A DNA stretch of 34,085 nucleotides from Rothia sp. (in: high G+C Gram-positive bacteria) (GCA_030530925.1 JAUMUA010000007.1:1-34085), one strand, 5' to 3'. Counted from the stretch's first letter, positions 1 through 8,248 are shown. The notes: generated by a model from the letters alone, not told the origin. Numbers and translations: made by a program.

Positions 1-288
1 ACTAGGCGTTTCTTTCAACCCCTCGTCCCGGCGACTCGTACTACTTTACACAGGTTGAAACACCCCCGCAACTCGAGAATGCGTGAGCTACCCTACAAAT
101 ATGCCACTTTGTCCATATAAGCAGTTTGCTTAGGTTTCAAAAGCCCTAGTCAGCGCCTATTTACCAGCTCAATAAGTTTTCTCAAACTTTTCTAAAACTC
201 TCTGAAAACAACCTAAATCGGGAACAAAACCCCCAAAAAACACGTTGAACAGACCATAACCAAAGCAATCACGAGAGAAGAGTTCACC
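1..288. other. Upstream region of the monooxygenase pair, no gene seen
   Basis: I see no convincing open reading frame in this A/C-rich leader. A short dyad AAGCA-GTT-TGCTT lies at 119-131. A purine-rich stretch (GAGAGAAGAG, about 273-282) just before the ATG at 289 serves as ribosome binding site. No -35/-10 pair stands out enough to call a promoter. Confidence 0.5.
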
Positions 289-1272
289 ATGGCCGCACTA
301 TCAGTTATTGACTTCGCATCCATCTTTCCCGGGGAATCACCCAAAGACAGCTTCAAGAGATCAGTTGAACTAGCTCAACATGCAGAAGCCCTCGGCTACG
401 AACGTATTTGGTACGCAGAGCACCACAACATGAAATCAATAGCCAGCTCCGCCCCCGCCGTCCTGATCTCCCATGTAGGTGCGCATACCTCAAAAATTCG
501 CTTGGGCTCTGGCGGCGTGATGCTACCGAACCACTCACCCCTGACTATCGCCGAACAGTTCGGTACCCTTGCCGAGCTCTACCCAGAACGCATTGACCTA
601 GGACTGGGGCGCGCACCCGGCACCGACGCAAAAACCCTACGCGCGTTGCGTCGTGACTACGACGCCGCAGAGAACTTTCCCGACGACGTCAAAGAACTAC
701 AGGGCTACCTCAACGGCCACACCCTTATTCCCGGAGTAGATGCCACCCCCGGTAAAGGAACCAACGTTCCCCTCTACATTCTGGGATCATCGCTATTCGG
801 CGCGTCGCTCGCTGCCGCCTTTGGGTTGCCCTACGCCTTTGCCTCACACTTTGCCCCCACGCACTTAGAGGCCGCCGTCAAGCTCTATCGCGAGCGCTTT
901 CAACCCTCAGACCAACTCGCAGAACCCTACGTGATCGCCGCCGTCAACGTCATTGCCGATAACACCACCGAAGATGCCGAGGCTCAGCTAGAAGAAGCGA
1001 AACGCTCGCGCGTGAAGAACATGGTGGGTCGAGGACGAGACTACTCAGACTCTGAAATAACAATGCTGATGAACTCCGCTCAAGGACAACAGATACTGAG
1101 TATGTTGCGCTACACCGCAGTAGGTACCAGCGAAGAAGTGAGTGAATACCTCACCCAATTCAGAGATCTTGTAAATGCAGATGAACTGATGCTCTCACCA
1201 CTCTCACTTTCGCAAGACGGCGTGCACCGCACCCTCGATATGGTTGCCGAACAACTACTCACCCAAAACTAA
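289..1272 (+). CDS. LLM-class flavin-dependent oxidoreductase (first of tandem pair)
   Basis: The 327-residue product is a luciferase-like monooxygenase of the F420/FMN-dependent bacterial luciferase superfamily, in the single-chain MsnO8/YhbW-like group. Visible family blocks are YAEHHN near residue 43, [13 protein letters not shown] near 73, LGRAPGTD near 106, and a [20 protein letters not shown] block near 166. Such proteins are soluble FMN oxidoreductases of mostly unknown substrate. The start at 289 is supported by a purine-rich site just upstream. It is followed after 49 bases by a close paralogue on the same strand, so the two are probably co-transcribed. Family call is firm; the substrate cannot be read from sequence. 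Confidence 0.93.
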   Translation: MAALSVIDFASIFPGESPKDSFKRSVELAQHAEALGYERIWYAEHHNMKSIASSAPAVLISHVGAHTSKIRLGSGGVMLPNHSPLTIAEQFGTLAELYPERIDLGLGRAPGTDAKTLRALRRDYDAAENFPDDVKELQGYLNGHTLIPGVDATPGKGTNVPLYILGSSLFGASLAAAFGLPYAFASHFAPTHLEAAVKLYRERFQPSDQLAEPYVIAAVNVIADNTTEDAEAQLEEAKRSRVKNMVGRGRDYSDSEITMLMNSAQGQQILSMLRYTAVGTSEEVSEYLTQFRDLVNADELMLSPLSLSQDGVHRTLDMVAEQLLTQN

Positions 1273-1321
1273 ATCCCTGACTCATAGAACTACGTTTAGA
1301 GAAACTACAGAAACCAGGAAC

Positions 1322-2296
1322 ATGAAACTCTCACTATTAGACCTCTCAACCGTGCACCCCGGCGAAAAACCAGCCGACGCGTTCTCGCGCTCAGTTCAAA
1401 CAGCTCAACTGGCAGAAAAACTCGGCTACGAACGCATCTGGTACGCGGAACACCACAACATGCCCGCCATTGCCAGCTCAGCACCCGCCGTCCTAATCTC
1501 GCACATTGCAGCGAATACCTCAACGATTCGTCTAGGCTCTGGCGGCGTCATGCTACCCAACCACTCACCACTCACCATTGCCGAACAATTCGGCACCCTC
1601 GCCGAACTGTACCCAGGACGAATCGACATAGGGCTAGGACGCGCACCCGGAACCGACGGCAAAACCCTACGCGCACTACGCCGCGACTACGATGCCGCCG
1701 AACGATTCCCCCAAGATGTGAAGGAACTGCAGGGGTATTTGAGCGGGCACACCATGATTCCCGGCGTCGAAGCTACCCCCGGCAAAGGAACCAACGTTCC
1801 CCTCTATATTCTGGGATCATCACTCTTTGGTGCATCGCTGGCAGCAGCATTGGGCATGCCCTACGCCTTTGCCTCACACTTTGCACCCGACATGTTTGAA
1901 CAAGCAATTAACCTGTACCGCGAAAAGTTCCAGCCCTCAGAACAACTCGCAGAACCCTACGTCATTGCCGCCGCCAACTTTATTGCCGCAGACACCCAAC
2001 AAGAAGCAATGGACCAGAAGAAAATTGCCATTCGGGAGCGCGTGCGTCTGATGATGGGCGGGGCAATCCAATACTCCGACGAAGAAATCGACGCGATTAT
2101 CGACTCCGGCGGTGCCGAACAGATTACTAATATGTTCAGAATCCTAGGAGTAGGAACCGGCGAAGAAGCCGCCGACTACATCACCCGCTTTGGCGGCATC
2201 GTGAATGCTGACGAAATGATGCTCACCAACTACTCCCCCAGCACCGAACAAGCCCTCCACGGTTTGGAACTCATGGCTGAACAGTTTAACCACTAA
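1322..2296 (+). CDS. LLM-class flavin-dependent oxidoreductase (second of tandem pair)
   Basis: This 324-residue protein is a paralogue of the preceding gene, with the same [27 protein letters not shown] and [14 protein letters not shown] blocks in the same order. I place the start at the ATG at 1322 rather than the longer reading from 1244, because the protein then aligns with its neighbour (MKLSLLDLS against MAALSVIDF), there is an ACCAGGA site just upstream, and the longer form would overlap the neighbour's 3' end. The paralogues agree through the central barrel, including long DNA blocks, and diverge after about residue 230. That fits a tandem duplication with the variable cap or C-terminal region changing. 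Substrate is unknown. Confidence 0.92.
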   Translation: MKLSLLDLSTVHPGEKPADAFSRSVQTAQLAEKLGYERIWYAEHHNMPAIASSAPAVLISHIAANTSTIRLGSGGVMLPNHSPLTIAEQFGTLAELYPGRIDIGLGRAPGTDGKTLRALRRDYDAAERFPQDVKELQGYLSGHTMIPGVEATPGKGTNVPLYILGSSLFGASLAAALGMPYAFASHFAPDMFEQAINLYREKFQPSEQLAEPYVIAAANFIAADTQQEAMDQKKIAIRERVRLMMGGAIQYSDEEIDAIIDSGGAEQITNMFRILGVGTGEEAADYITRFGGIVNADEMMLTNYSPSTEQALHGLELMAEQFNH

Positions 2297-2332
2297 AGTC
2301 AACCGCTCAAGACGGTGCGAGATTTTGTGCAC

Positions 2333-3004
2333 CTACACGTATTTGGATGCCTCGCGAATACTCAGCGGCGCCATCTGAGAACTGTACTTTTGCAGAAAAT
2401 CTCGCACCCACTGCGGGTTAGTCTTTGAATAATCACGCAAAGACCACCCAATAGCCTTATTAATAAAGAACTCTCGCGACCCAAAATTCTGCGTAATAAC
2501 TGCCTCCAAAACTTCGGGGCGAGTTTTATCTTTTCGAGAGAGCTGATGATCAATGGCAATACGGCGAATCCAGAAATTCGAATCGGTTGCCCAATCGTTG
2601 ACCAGTATTGCCTCAACGTCCGGATGCCTCAGGGCGACGTCACCAATAATACGGTCAAGACGATCGATAGAGCACCACCACGTTTTACGCTCTGCTAGCG
2701 AACGCAACCACGGAATATCAGAAGGCTCTAGATACTTTTTGACCGCCGCTAAATAATCGAGCGCGTTATATAAAAACTCTCGCCCAGTTTGCGCCCAAGC
2801 GTGCTCTACGAACTCACGGTCAACACTTTGACTCTTTTTAGCTTCGGCTTTCAACTCAGCTAAGTACGGCTTAAATATCTCCCTACGCGCCGGAGATTTC
2901 AAACCGAGAAAAGAAAACTGATCCCGCATGTAAGCGCTCATGCCAGCAGCAATGCCAGAATCTGCGGCATCAAGCATGGACTGCTCATACTCAGAGATAT
3001 TCAT
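2333..3004 (-). CDS. DNA alkylation repair protein (AlkD-like)
   Basis: This 223-residue protein resembles the AlkC/AlkD family of HEAT-repeat DNA glycosylases, which remove N3- and N7-alkylated purines. Recognisable elements are the LGLKSPARREIFKPYL block near residue 34, an all-helical make-up, the WWCSIDRLDRIIGDV segment around 108, ATDSNFWIRRIAIDHQL around 140, and the C-terminal IGWSLRDYSKTNPQWVRDFL. Length matches the family (about 220-240). It lies downstream of the alcohol dehydrogenase on the same strand, but a hairpin terminator separates them, so it is probably transcribed separately. The ATG at 3004 has only a weak upstream site. Specificity is inferred from the family. Confidence 0.87.
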   Translation of the reverse strand: MNISEYEQSMLDAADSGIAAGMSAYMRDQFSFLGLKSPARREIFKPYLAELKAEAKKSQSVDREFVEHAWAQTGREFLYNALDYLAAVKKYLEPSDIPWLRSLAERKTWWCSIDRLDRIIGDVALRHPDVEAILVNDWATDSNFWIRRIAIDHQLSRKDKTRPEVLEAVITQNFGSREFFINKAIGWSLRDYSKTNPQWVRDFLQKYSSQMAPLSIREASKYV

Positions 3005-3026
3005 GCAGATAGCCTAACCCATAGCA

Positions 3027-3054
3027 AAAGGGGCCCTCAGGCGAGGACCCCTTT
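3027..3054 (-). terminator. Intrinsic terminator of the alcohol dehydrogenase
   Basis: AAAGGGG..CCTC pairs with GAGG..CCCCTTT around the loop AGGC. On the minus strand the single mismatch becomes a T-G wobble and the hairpin runs into TTTT. It lies just past the stop of the alcohol dehydrogenase and before the start of the AlkD-like gene. Confidence 0.8.
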
Positions 3055-3068
3055 ATGCTGAAAAGTGG

Positions 3069-4124
3069 TTATTTAGCCGAATCAAAAGTTTCGGTATCAA
3101 TCACCACGCGGAACTGAACATCGCCAGCAACCACGCGATCATAAGCGTCGTCCACCTCGTGAACGTTGACCTTCTCAATGACCGAACCGATACCGTGCTC
3201 AGCACAGAAATCCAGCATTTCCTGAGTCTCAGGAATACCGCCGATATTGTTACCGGTCAGCACGCGGCCGCCACGGATCAAATCAATAATCTGCAACGGC
3301 AAAGGCTCAGTGGTGAGACCCACCACCGACATAATTCCGCGAGGCTTCAACAGATTGAGGTAAGAACCCAAATCAATCGGTGCAGAAATAGTATTCAGAA
3401 TCAGATCGAACTCACCGCGGTGCTCTTCAAAGAAGTTCTCATCCGAGGTTGAAAGCGTGCGTGCCGCACCCAATTCCTTGGCGGCGTCAGCCTTCTTGAG
3501 CGAACGTGAAAGAACAGTAACCTCGGCACCCATAGCGGCAGCAATCTGCACACCCATATGACCCAAGCCGCCCAAACCCATCACGGCTACCTTCTGACCG
3601 GGCTTTACGTTCCAGCGTGCCAAAGGTGAGTAAGTGGTGATGCCAGCACACAGCAGTGGCGCTGCGACGTCAAAATCAAGAGCGTCCGGAATATTCACCA
3701 CAAAACCCTCGTTCACGGTGATTTTCTGCGAATAACCACCCTGAGTGATGGTGCCGTCAACATCCTTAGCGTTATACGTGCCGATGGAACCCTTGAGGCA
3801 GTTGTTCTCAGCACCAGCCTTGCACTGCTCACACTCGCCACAAGAGTTCACCATGCAACCAACACCCACGCGGTCGCCCACCTTGAACTTGGTGACATCA
3901 GAACCCACAGCGCTCACCACGCCGGCGATTTCGTGACCAACAGTCAGCGGGTACGTTGCCGAACCCCACTCATTGCGAATCATGTGAATATCTGAGTGGC
4001 AGATACCTGCAGCTTTGATATCAATAACGACGTCGTCCGCACGGGGATCGCGACGCTCGATCTCTGCAATCTGATAAGGCTCTTCAGGGCCAGTTTTTTG
4101 TAAAGCTTTTACGGTATAAGACAA
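3069..4124 (-). CDS. Zinc-dependent NAD(P) alcohol dehydrogenase
   Basis: This is a medium-chain zinc alcohol dehydrogenase of the cinnamyl-alcohol/YahK-like group, interconverting alcohols and aldehydes. The GICHSD block holds the catalytic cysteine, GHE follows, and the structural zinc loop has four cysteines in CGECEQCKAGAENNC. The Rossmann motif GLGGLGHMG is followed by LSRS, and that Ser-Arg after the second strand suggests NADP(H) preference. I favour the TTG at 4124 (351 residues, MSYTVKALQ): GAGGAG sits six bases before it, whereas the ATG at 4142 (357 residues) has no good ribosome site and would place that Shine-Dalgarno inside the gene. It stands alone with its own terminator. The physiological substrate is unknown. 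Confidence 0.92.
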   Translation of the reverse strand: MSYTVKALQKTGPEEPYQIAEIERRDPRADDVVIDIKAAGICHSDIHMIRNEWGSATYPLTVGHEIAGVVSAVGSDVTKFKVGDRVGVGCMVNSCGECEQCKAGAENNCLKGSIGTYNAKDVDGTITQGGYSQKITVNEGFVVNIPDALDFDVAAPLLCAGITTYSPLARWNVKPGQKVAVMGLGGLGHMGVQIAAAMGAEVTVLSRSLKKADAAKELGAARTLSTSDENFFEEHRGEFDLILNTISAPIDLGSYLNLLKPRGIMSVVGLTTEPLPLQIIDLIRGGRVLTGNNIGGIPETQEMLDFCAEHGIGSVIEKVNVHEVDDAYDRVVAGDVQFRVVIDTETFDSAK

Positions 4125-4232
4125 GGTCTTCTCCTCATTCATAGTCTGTGTATAACCAGCCTATGCGGGGAGGAGACCTTTATGCCAAGCTATTTAGCGA
4201 ATAGCGCATTCTTCACTGCAAACACGCAGGAA

Positions 4233-4340
4233 TTACGAGTTCTGGGGCACATTCACAATCTGAAAATGAGCGCCGTCAGGATCGATAACCATAACACGAT
4301 GAGTGTATGGCGAATCCATCTGATCCTTAGTTACCCAATT
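4233..4340 (-). pseudogene. Remnant of a VOC/glyoxalase-superfamily protein (C-terminal end only)
   Basis: On the minus strand, codons from 4340 to a TAA at 4233-4235 read as NWVTKDQMDSPYTHR, then VMVIDPDGAHFQIVNVPQNS. The DPDGxxFQIV block is the classic C-terminal strand of vicinal-oxygen-chelate proteins (glyoxalase/bleomycin-resistance fold). Upstream the reading is broken: a -1 frame continues into MMGLIKELG, and neither frame extends to a full domain before the A/T-rich stretch at about 4380. Only the last quarter of a domain is left. The minus strand matches the orientation of the dehydrogenase, which it precedes. I infer a decayed gene, not a functional short peptide. Confidence 0.65.
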
Positions 4341-4473
4341 CTTTAATGAGCCCCATCATCCCACTTGCGTATAACCTGAGAAAATATTTAAATTAAAATT
4401 AAAAAAATCATAGGTGTGTTACATATAACTAGAGATTTTAAAAAAAAGAAAATCGAATATGCTTATTTCATAA

Positions 4474-4510
4474 GGGCGGTTCACCTTTAGAATCTACCAA
4501 CCAACCGCCC
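4474..4510 (+). promoter_or_regulatory. 5' leader hairpin next to the ribosome site of the Tat protein
   Basis: GGGCGGTT (4474-4481) pairs perfectly with AACCGCCC (4503-4510) around a 21-base loop. The right arm ends one base before the AGGGG Shine-Dalgarno sequence (4511-4515) of the gene starting at 4520. The structure could modulate translation or protect the 5' end of the message; this is inference from position. The preceding 90 bases are strongly A/T-rich and are the likely promoter area. Confidence 0.45.
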
Positions 4511-4519
4511 AGGGGAAAA

Positions 4520-5140
4520 ATGAATACTCACCAAATCATCTCGCGCCGCACCCTCGCTAAAGGATCAGCCTGGGCTGCACCTACAGTGGTGGCTTCTGCT
4601 GTTATACCTGCGTACGCAGCATCAGCTCAACCCACCACACTTACATCCATTACGTGGTTTTATAACGCAAGTAGCGGAAGTGGAAACGTTCAACCTTATA
4701 CCTGCAACGGTAATAACCAACTTAGAATTACCCAAAAAACTACTGGCAGTTATGTGACGGTCAGCAATATTCCCACCGGATCAAAGCTCACTAATCTGAT
4801 TGCCAGGTATTGGCTAGCGGTGGATTCCAATACAACCTTCACTCGAGTTAGCGGAACATCCACCTGCTGGAGTGTTCCTCTGGCAAGTGGCAAAACCACA
4901 ACCTACAACGGAGTGGTTTTTCGGGAATATACTTCAACCTATACTTGCCCAATTTCAATAAGCGGCACCTCATGGACACAACCTACCGCTGACGCGATGG
5001 ATTTCGTCTCAAGTTGCCAGGCCTCACCTACATTGACTTCGATAATCTATCACTATACGCAACAAGTTACCCTTACCTCAGCCCAAGGAACAACAACCAT
5101 TCTCACCAAAGATAACGGGTGGACTAACCAAATGACGTAA
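4520..5140 (+). CDS. Predicted Tat-exported protein of unknown function
   Basis: This 206-residue protein starts MNTHQIISRRTLAKGS, a twin-arginine signal (SRRTLAK, Arg9-Arg10) followed by an Ala/Val-rich hydrophobic stretch and a likely cleavage site after AYA near residue 33. The mature part is rich in Ser/Thr and has four cysteines (YTC, STC, YTC, SSC contexts) that could form two disulfides outside the cell. I recognise no domain; its extended Thr/Ser/Tyr-rich character suggests a beta-rich surface or secreted protein. The ribosome site AGGGG is strong and the leader holds a hairpin. The gene is isolated between convergent or divergent neighbours and its upstream region is A/T-rich, which may indicate acquisition. 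Confidence 0.82.
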   Translation: MNTHQIISRRTLAKGSAWAAPTVVASAVIPAYAASAQPTTLTSITWFYNASSGSGNVQPYTCNGNNQLRITQKTTGSYVTVSNIPTGSKLTNLIARYWLAVDSNTTFTRVSGTSTCWSVPLASGKTTTYNGVVFREYTSTYTCPISISGTSWTQPTADAMDFVSSCQASPTLTSIIYHYTQQVTLTSAQGTTTILTKDNGWTNQMT

Positions 5141-5160
5141 GGTTTACTTTGTTTATTAAA

Positions 5161-5200
5161 GATGAGGGGTTCTCTGTTATCCCACAGAGAACCCCTCATC
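5161..5200. terminator. Bidirectional terminator between Tat protein and DinB-like gene
   Basis: A perfect 17-bp stem (5161-5177 with 5184-5200) closes on the 6-base loop TATCCC. A T-containing tail follows on the plus strand, and ATCTTTAATAAA follows on the minus strand. It lies between two convergent genes and can serve both. Confidence 0.88.
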
Positions 5201-5212
5201 TTGTTTAAATCC

Positions 5213-5740
5213 TTAGATATCGTGATGAATATGATGTTCAAGGTCGTGCACAAAATACTCTGCCAACGTCTGAATCGTGAATTCCTCACCGTCGCCACGA
5301 CGCCCACGCCTCGCCAATAAGTCACCCGGAACCCGATTAAACTCAGCCACCGCATGTTGCAAATTAGTGAGCAAATCACGCTTCACATGCCCCACAGGGC
5401 GGTTGATGTAATCGCCCTCTGCCGCCGCGGCATCCTGATTCCAATTAGCGAACTCAGGATTATCTTGCACCAGCATCAGCTGCAAACGATCCATCATCAC
5501 TTCACAAACCTCCGCTATATGCGCCAAATACTCAATCGGCGCCCATGTTTGCGCAGAAGGGCGCACATACAACTGCATTTCCGAAGAATTAAAAGCTGTC
5601 AGAATGGGGGCTTCCAATGCCTTGAGTCGAGAAATGTTCTCTTCATAGGCATAACCGGGGCGAAACCCGCACTCAGCACAACCATCGCGCAAAACAACGG
5701 TCCAGTCTTTAGTATCAGCGGGGATCTGGGAATAACTCAT
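5213..5740 (-). CDS. DinB-like (DinB_2) family protein
   Basis: This 175-residue helical protein fits the DinB/YfiT-like four-helix-bundle superfamily of metal-dependent proteins, which includes thiol transferases. The typical metal ligands are visible: a histidine in YLAHIAEV (His74) and the HxxxH pair in FVHDLEHHIHH (His165, His169). An N-terminal CAEC pair (Cys21, Cys24) is an extra feature found in one DinB_2 subset. It begins three bases after the stop of the old-yellow-enzyme gene, so translation is probably coupled and it is the last gene of that operon. In several actinobacteria such proteins act as mycothiol-dependent enzymes, but that role here is inference. Confidence 0.82.
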   Translation of the reverse strand: MSYSQIPADTKDWTVVLRDGCAECGFRPGYAYEENISRLKALEAPILTAFNSSEMQLYVRPSAQTWAPIEYLAHIAEVCEVMMDRLQLMLVQDNPEFANWNQDAAAAEGDYINRPVGHVKRDLLTNLQHAVAEFNRVPGDLLARRGRRGDGEEFTIQTLAEYFVHDLEHHIHHDI

Positions 5741-5743
5741 GAT

Positions 5744-6823
5744 TCAATCTTTCGTCACAAAAGGGTAGTCAACATACCCCTTTGGACCAGGGGTATAAAA
5801 GGTCTGCGAATCTATCTCGTTAAGCTCAAGATTATTCTGCCATCTATAGGACAAATCTGGGTTAGCAATAATCTCGCGCCCCACAGCCACGGCGTCTGCA
5901 ATTCCGCTCTCCACAATGTGCGTAGCTTCTTCATAACCGGTAATCTGTCCAAATCCACTGTTAAGAATCGTGAAACCACCAAAAGTCTCCCGGAGATACG
6001 CTACGAGTTCACCTTCAATATCATGGTGCAAAATCGAGAGATAAGAAATTTTCAGGTCAGAAATTCCCTGCAATAACGCGGTGTAGGTTTCCCGAACATC
6101 GTGTTCATCTTCTTCTAAGCAACCCTGAATATTGTGCATGGGAGAAATACGCAACGCTACTTTGTCTGCTCCAATCTCTTGGGCGACAGCCCGCACCACC
6201 TCGATTGCAAAGCGAGCGCGGTTCTGCGGGGTTCCACCATACTCATCGGTTCGGTGATTAGCTGCCGGTGAGAGGAACTGGTGGATCAGGTATCCGTTAG
6301 CACCGTGGAGTTCTACGCCGTCCATACCTGCATCGATGGCGCGGCGTGCGCCCGCCACAAAGCCGTCAATGACTCGCTTGATACCGTCAGCATCAAGTTC
6401 TTGAGGTACAGGCACTTCTTGACGCCCGTCAGCGCCGTGCAAGGTGACGCCAGGAGCAATGGCGCTGGCTGATTCCCCGCTCTCTTCAAAGTTAATCGAG
6501 GGGAGAGTGAGTCTACCGCCATGCATAATCTGCATGACGATGGTGCCACCTTTTTCATGTACCGCATCAGCCACAGCACGCCAGCCCTCTTGCTGCGCCT
6601 CAGTGGCGATACCTGGCTGACCCAAGAAAGCGCGGTTCTTATCGGCAAAGAACGTGCCCTCTGTAACCACCATGCCGTTTTCGGCTCGCTGCGCATAGTA
6701 CTGTGCGTGCATGGGCGTGGGGACGCCGTCGCGTTCCGCTCGCGAGCGAGTTAGCGCCGCCATGGTAATACGATTTTTCAGGTGCAATGAGCCTGCGATT
6801 GCAGAATCAAAAAGTGAGGTCAT
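5744..6823 (-). CDS. Alkene reductase, old yellow enzyme family
   Basis: This 359-residue FMN-dependent ene-reductase uses NADPH to reduce electron-poor C=C bonds such as those of enones, quinones or nitro compounds. The TIM-barrel start (FDSAIAGSLHLKNRITMAAL), MQIMHGGR near 97-104, and the substrate motif HGANGYLIHQFLSP (His173, Asn176, Tyr178) followed by NHRTDEYGG are diagnostic. I chose the ATG at 6823 because GAAGGAG lies seven bases upstream; the longer reading to 6883 adds a non-homologous tail over the leader. It is the middle gene of a DUF2316 / ene-reductase / DinB-like operon, suggesting a response to reactive electrophiles. A 16-base dyad in the leader may be an operator. Confidence 0.95.
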   Translation of the reverse strand: MTSLFDSAIAGSLHLKNRITMAALTRSRAERDGVPTPMHAQYYAQRAENGMVVTEGTFFADKNRAFLGQPGIATEAQQEGWRAVADAVHEKGGTIVMQIMHGGRLTLPSINFEESGESASAIAPGVTLHGADGRQEVPVPQELDADGIKRVIDGFVAGARRAIDAGMDGVELHGANGYLIHQFLSPAANHRTDEYGGTPQNRARFAIEVVRAVAQEIGADKVALRISPMHNIQGCLEEDEHDVRETYTALLQGISDLKISYLSILHHDIEGELVAYLRETFGGFTILNSGFGQITGYEEATHIVESGIADAVAVGREIIANPDLSYRWQNNLELNEIDSQTFYTPGPKGYVDYPFVTKD

Positions 6824-6844
6824 TTTCGCTCCTTCGAGTACGTT

Positions 6845-6860
6845 GTTGTTACTAAACAAC
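6845..6860 (-). promoter_or_regulatory. Candidate operator upstream of the alkene reductase
   Basis: An interrupted palindrome GTTGTT-N4-AACAAC lies in the leader 21 bases upstream of the ene-reductase start and next to TTATAC, a possible -10 element. Ene-reductase genes are often under redox- or electrophile-sensing repressors, but no repressor gene is seen here. The call rests on symmetry and position only. Confidence 0.3.
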
Positions 6861-6929
6861 CGTATAACGCACAGGAAGGACAAAATAATCCTGGCTACAG
6901 CATTTAATCATCCACCTGATGTGAACGCC

Positions 6930-7235
6930 CTAGTGAAACTCCTTAACCTTCTTGATACCGAACCAGCTGGCAGCGGTTGAACGCGCATCCTCGGTAAGTT
7001 TGCTAAATGGCACGAGTTCAGCGCCGTTATGGACGACGGCGGTTTCAAGGAGGTCACGGATGAGCCAAACATCCCGGGGGTCAGTTCCGCGTTCGGCAAC
7101 CACGAACGCGTTCATGAAGCGCTCTGAAGGAAGTCCTGATTTCTCCTGAAGCTCGTAGATAGTAAGACCACTCTGTTTGAGGTTCGCTTCAAACTCTCGA
7201 GCGGTTTGATCACGCTCGGCACGGGTAAGCGACAT
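6930..7235 (-). CDS. DUF2316 family protein
   Basis: This 101-residue protein begins MSLTRAERDQTAREFEANL and has the short helical arrangement of the DUF2316 family: a helix-turn-helix-like segment SGLTIYELQEKSGLPSERFMNAF, then GTDPRDVWLIRDLLETAV. Family function is unknown. It is the first gene of the leftward DUF2316 / ene-reductase / DinB-like operon. An AAAGGAAAG site precedes the ATG at 7235. Because the N-terminal half looks like a degenerate DNA-binding fold, it could be an accessory regulator of the operon, though this is inference. Confidence 0.82.
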   Translation of the reverse strand: MSLTRAERDQTAREFEANLKQSGLTIYELQEKSGLPSERFMNAFVVAERGTDPRDVWLIRDLLETAVVHNGAELVPFSKLTEDARSTAASWFGIKKVKEFH

Positions 7236-7254
7236 GAGAAACTTTCCTTTAAAA

Positions 7255-7290
7255 ATAAATTAAATATATTACTTCTGGGTAATAAAAAAC
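7255..7290 (-). promoter_or_regulatory. Candidate promoter/operator of the DUF2316 operon
   Basis: Read on the minus strand, TAGAGT and TAATAT are 17 bases apart and could be -35 and -10 elements. Between and overlapping them lies the dyad ATTAC-N6-GTAAT (7268-7283), a possible repressor site. The -35 match is poor, so this is a weak call. Confidence 0.3.
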
Positions 7291-7334
7291 TCTACGGTGA
7301 GAGGAGGGCCTCACACAACGCGCAACTGTTGAAC

Positions 7335-7398
7335 AAAAAACTCAGGAATTCTCTGAAATATAGATCTAACTAGGGGTTTCTTTCTACTTAGAGAATTC
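7335..7398 (-). terminator. Probable terminator of the dnaB-hemD unit
   Basis: GAATTCTCT (7346-7354) pairs with AGAGAATTC (7390-7398) across a 35-base loop, and a run of T (complement of 7335-7340) follows on the minus strand. It lies just beyond the hemD stop. The loop is long, so efficiency is uncertain. Confidence 0.45.
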
Positions 7399-7406
7399 TA
7401 TTTATT

Positions 7407-8243
7407 TTACAGATAAACAGTATCTGAACTCATAGGTTCAAATTCAGCCAGTACCGCTTTGACCATAGCTCCCATTCGAAAACGCTCAGGCACAATTGCT
7501 GATACCCCCAGCGCCCGGAGTGGTTCAGCGGTTACAGGGCCTACTACTGCCACTTTGGTGCGACGCTTGAGAACCTCAACGAGCGCGGAAAATTGTTGTA
7601 GCTCTTGGGCTCGCTCTAAGAGTGCCGCCACCGCTGGCGCTGCCGTAAAAGTCAGTACGTCAATCTGCCCAGCTACCAAGGATTCAACCAGCTGGTCTAC
7701 AAGTTCCGGCTGCTCAGGGGCCACCCAACGATTTGGCCGCACCTGCACTACCTGCGCACCCCGAGCCTCCAATCTGCGTATCAAGTGCTGATCGGGGTTA
7801 CCGTGTTGCTGGATAAGAACCGTTTTACCTTGAACACCCCGGCTTATTGCCAAGTCAACTAACGATTCGGTAGTTTCAACCTCCGCTATTCCCTGGTCGG
7901 CATAGCCAAGTGCGCGCACCGCTCCCCTACCCTTAGGGCCACGCACCAAAATCACGGCGTCCGCAAGAATATCACCCACCTGCTCAGCGATATCCTGTTT
8001 CTCACTGAACTCCACCCAGCTCTTAAACCCATGACCCGTGGTTACCAGCACCATCTCCGGCGGTTTCTGCAGAACCCGCTCCGTCTCGATACCCAGGGCA
8101 GCGTCGTCGTCAGTTTTTACGATTCGCACCGTGGGCGCAAGGACGACGCGCGCGCCGTGCCGCTCAAAGGCGGCGGCTTGTTCGCCGGCACGACGAGAGG
8201 CGGTAATACCGATGGTTTTCTGGGCAAGAATCTGAGAGGGCAT
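7407..8243 (-). CDS. hemD: Uroporphyrinogen-III synthase
   Basis: This 278-residue protein has the bilobed HemD fold, which closes and rearranges hydroxymethylbilane to uroporphyrinogen III on the way to haem, sirohaem and cobalamin. Signs are the N-terminal KTIGITASRRAGEQAAAFERHGARVVLAPTV style start, the DMVLVTTGHG-like segment at residues 60-75 (EMVLVTTGHGFKSW), and the DVLTFTAAPAVAALLERA block near 195 with VAVVGPVTAEPLRALGV near 230. There is no C-terminal winged-helix domain of the kind fused in some actinobacteria. It starts five bases after dnaB stops and is probably co-transcribed, which is an unusual partner; no other haem gene is present here. Confidence 0.87.
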   Translation of the reverse strand: MPSQILAQKTIGITASRRAGEQAAAFERHGARVVLAPTVRIVKTDDDAALGIETERVLQKPPEMVLVTTGHGFKSWVEFSEKQDIAEQVGDILADAVILVRGPKGRGAVRALGYADQGIAEVETTESLVDLAISRGVQGKTVLIQQHGNPDQHLIRRLEARGAQVVQVRPNRWVAPEQPELVDQLVESLVAGQIDVLTFTAAPAVAALLERAQELQQFSALVEVLKRRTKVAVVGPVTAEPLRALGVSAIVPERFRMGAMVKAVLAEFEPMSSDTVYL

Positions 8244-8248
8244 GGTTT

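Noticed and set aside
1..25. Similarity of ACTAGGCGTTTCTTTC at the left edge to ACTAGGGGTTTCTTTCT at 7369
   Set aside because: A short match of about 15 bases, of low complexity in part, with no hairpin shared; too weak to call a repeat.
1244..1321. N-terminal extension of the second luciferase-like monooxygenase
   Set aside because: The added 26 residues overlap the preceding gene and have no match in the paralogue; the ATG at 1322 has a better ribosome site.
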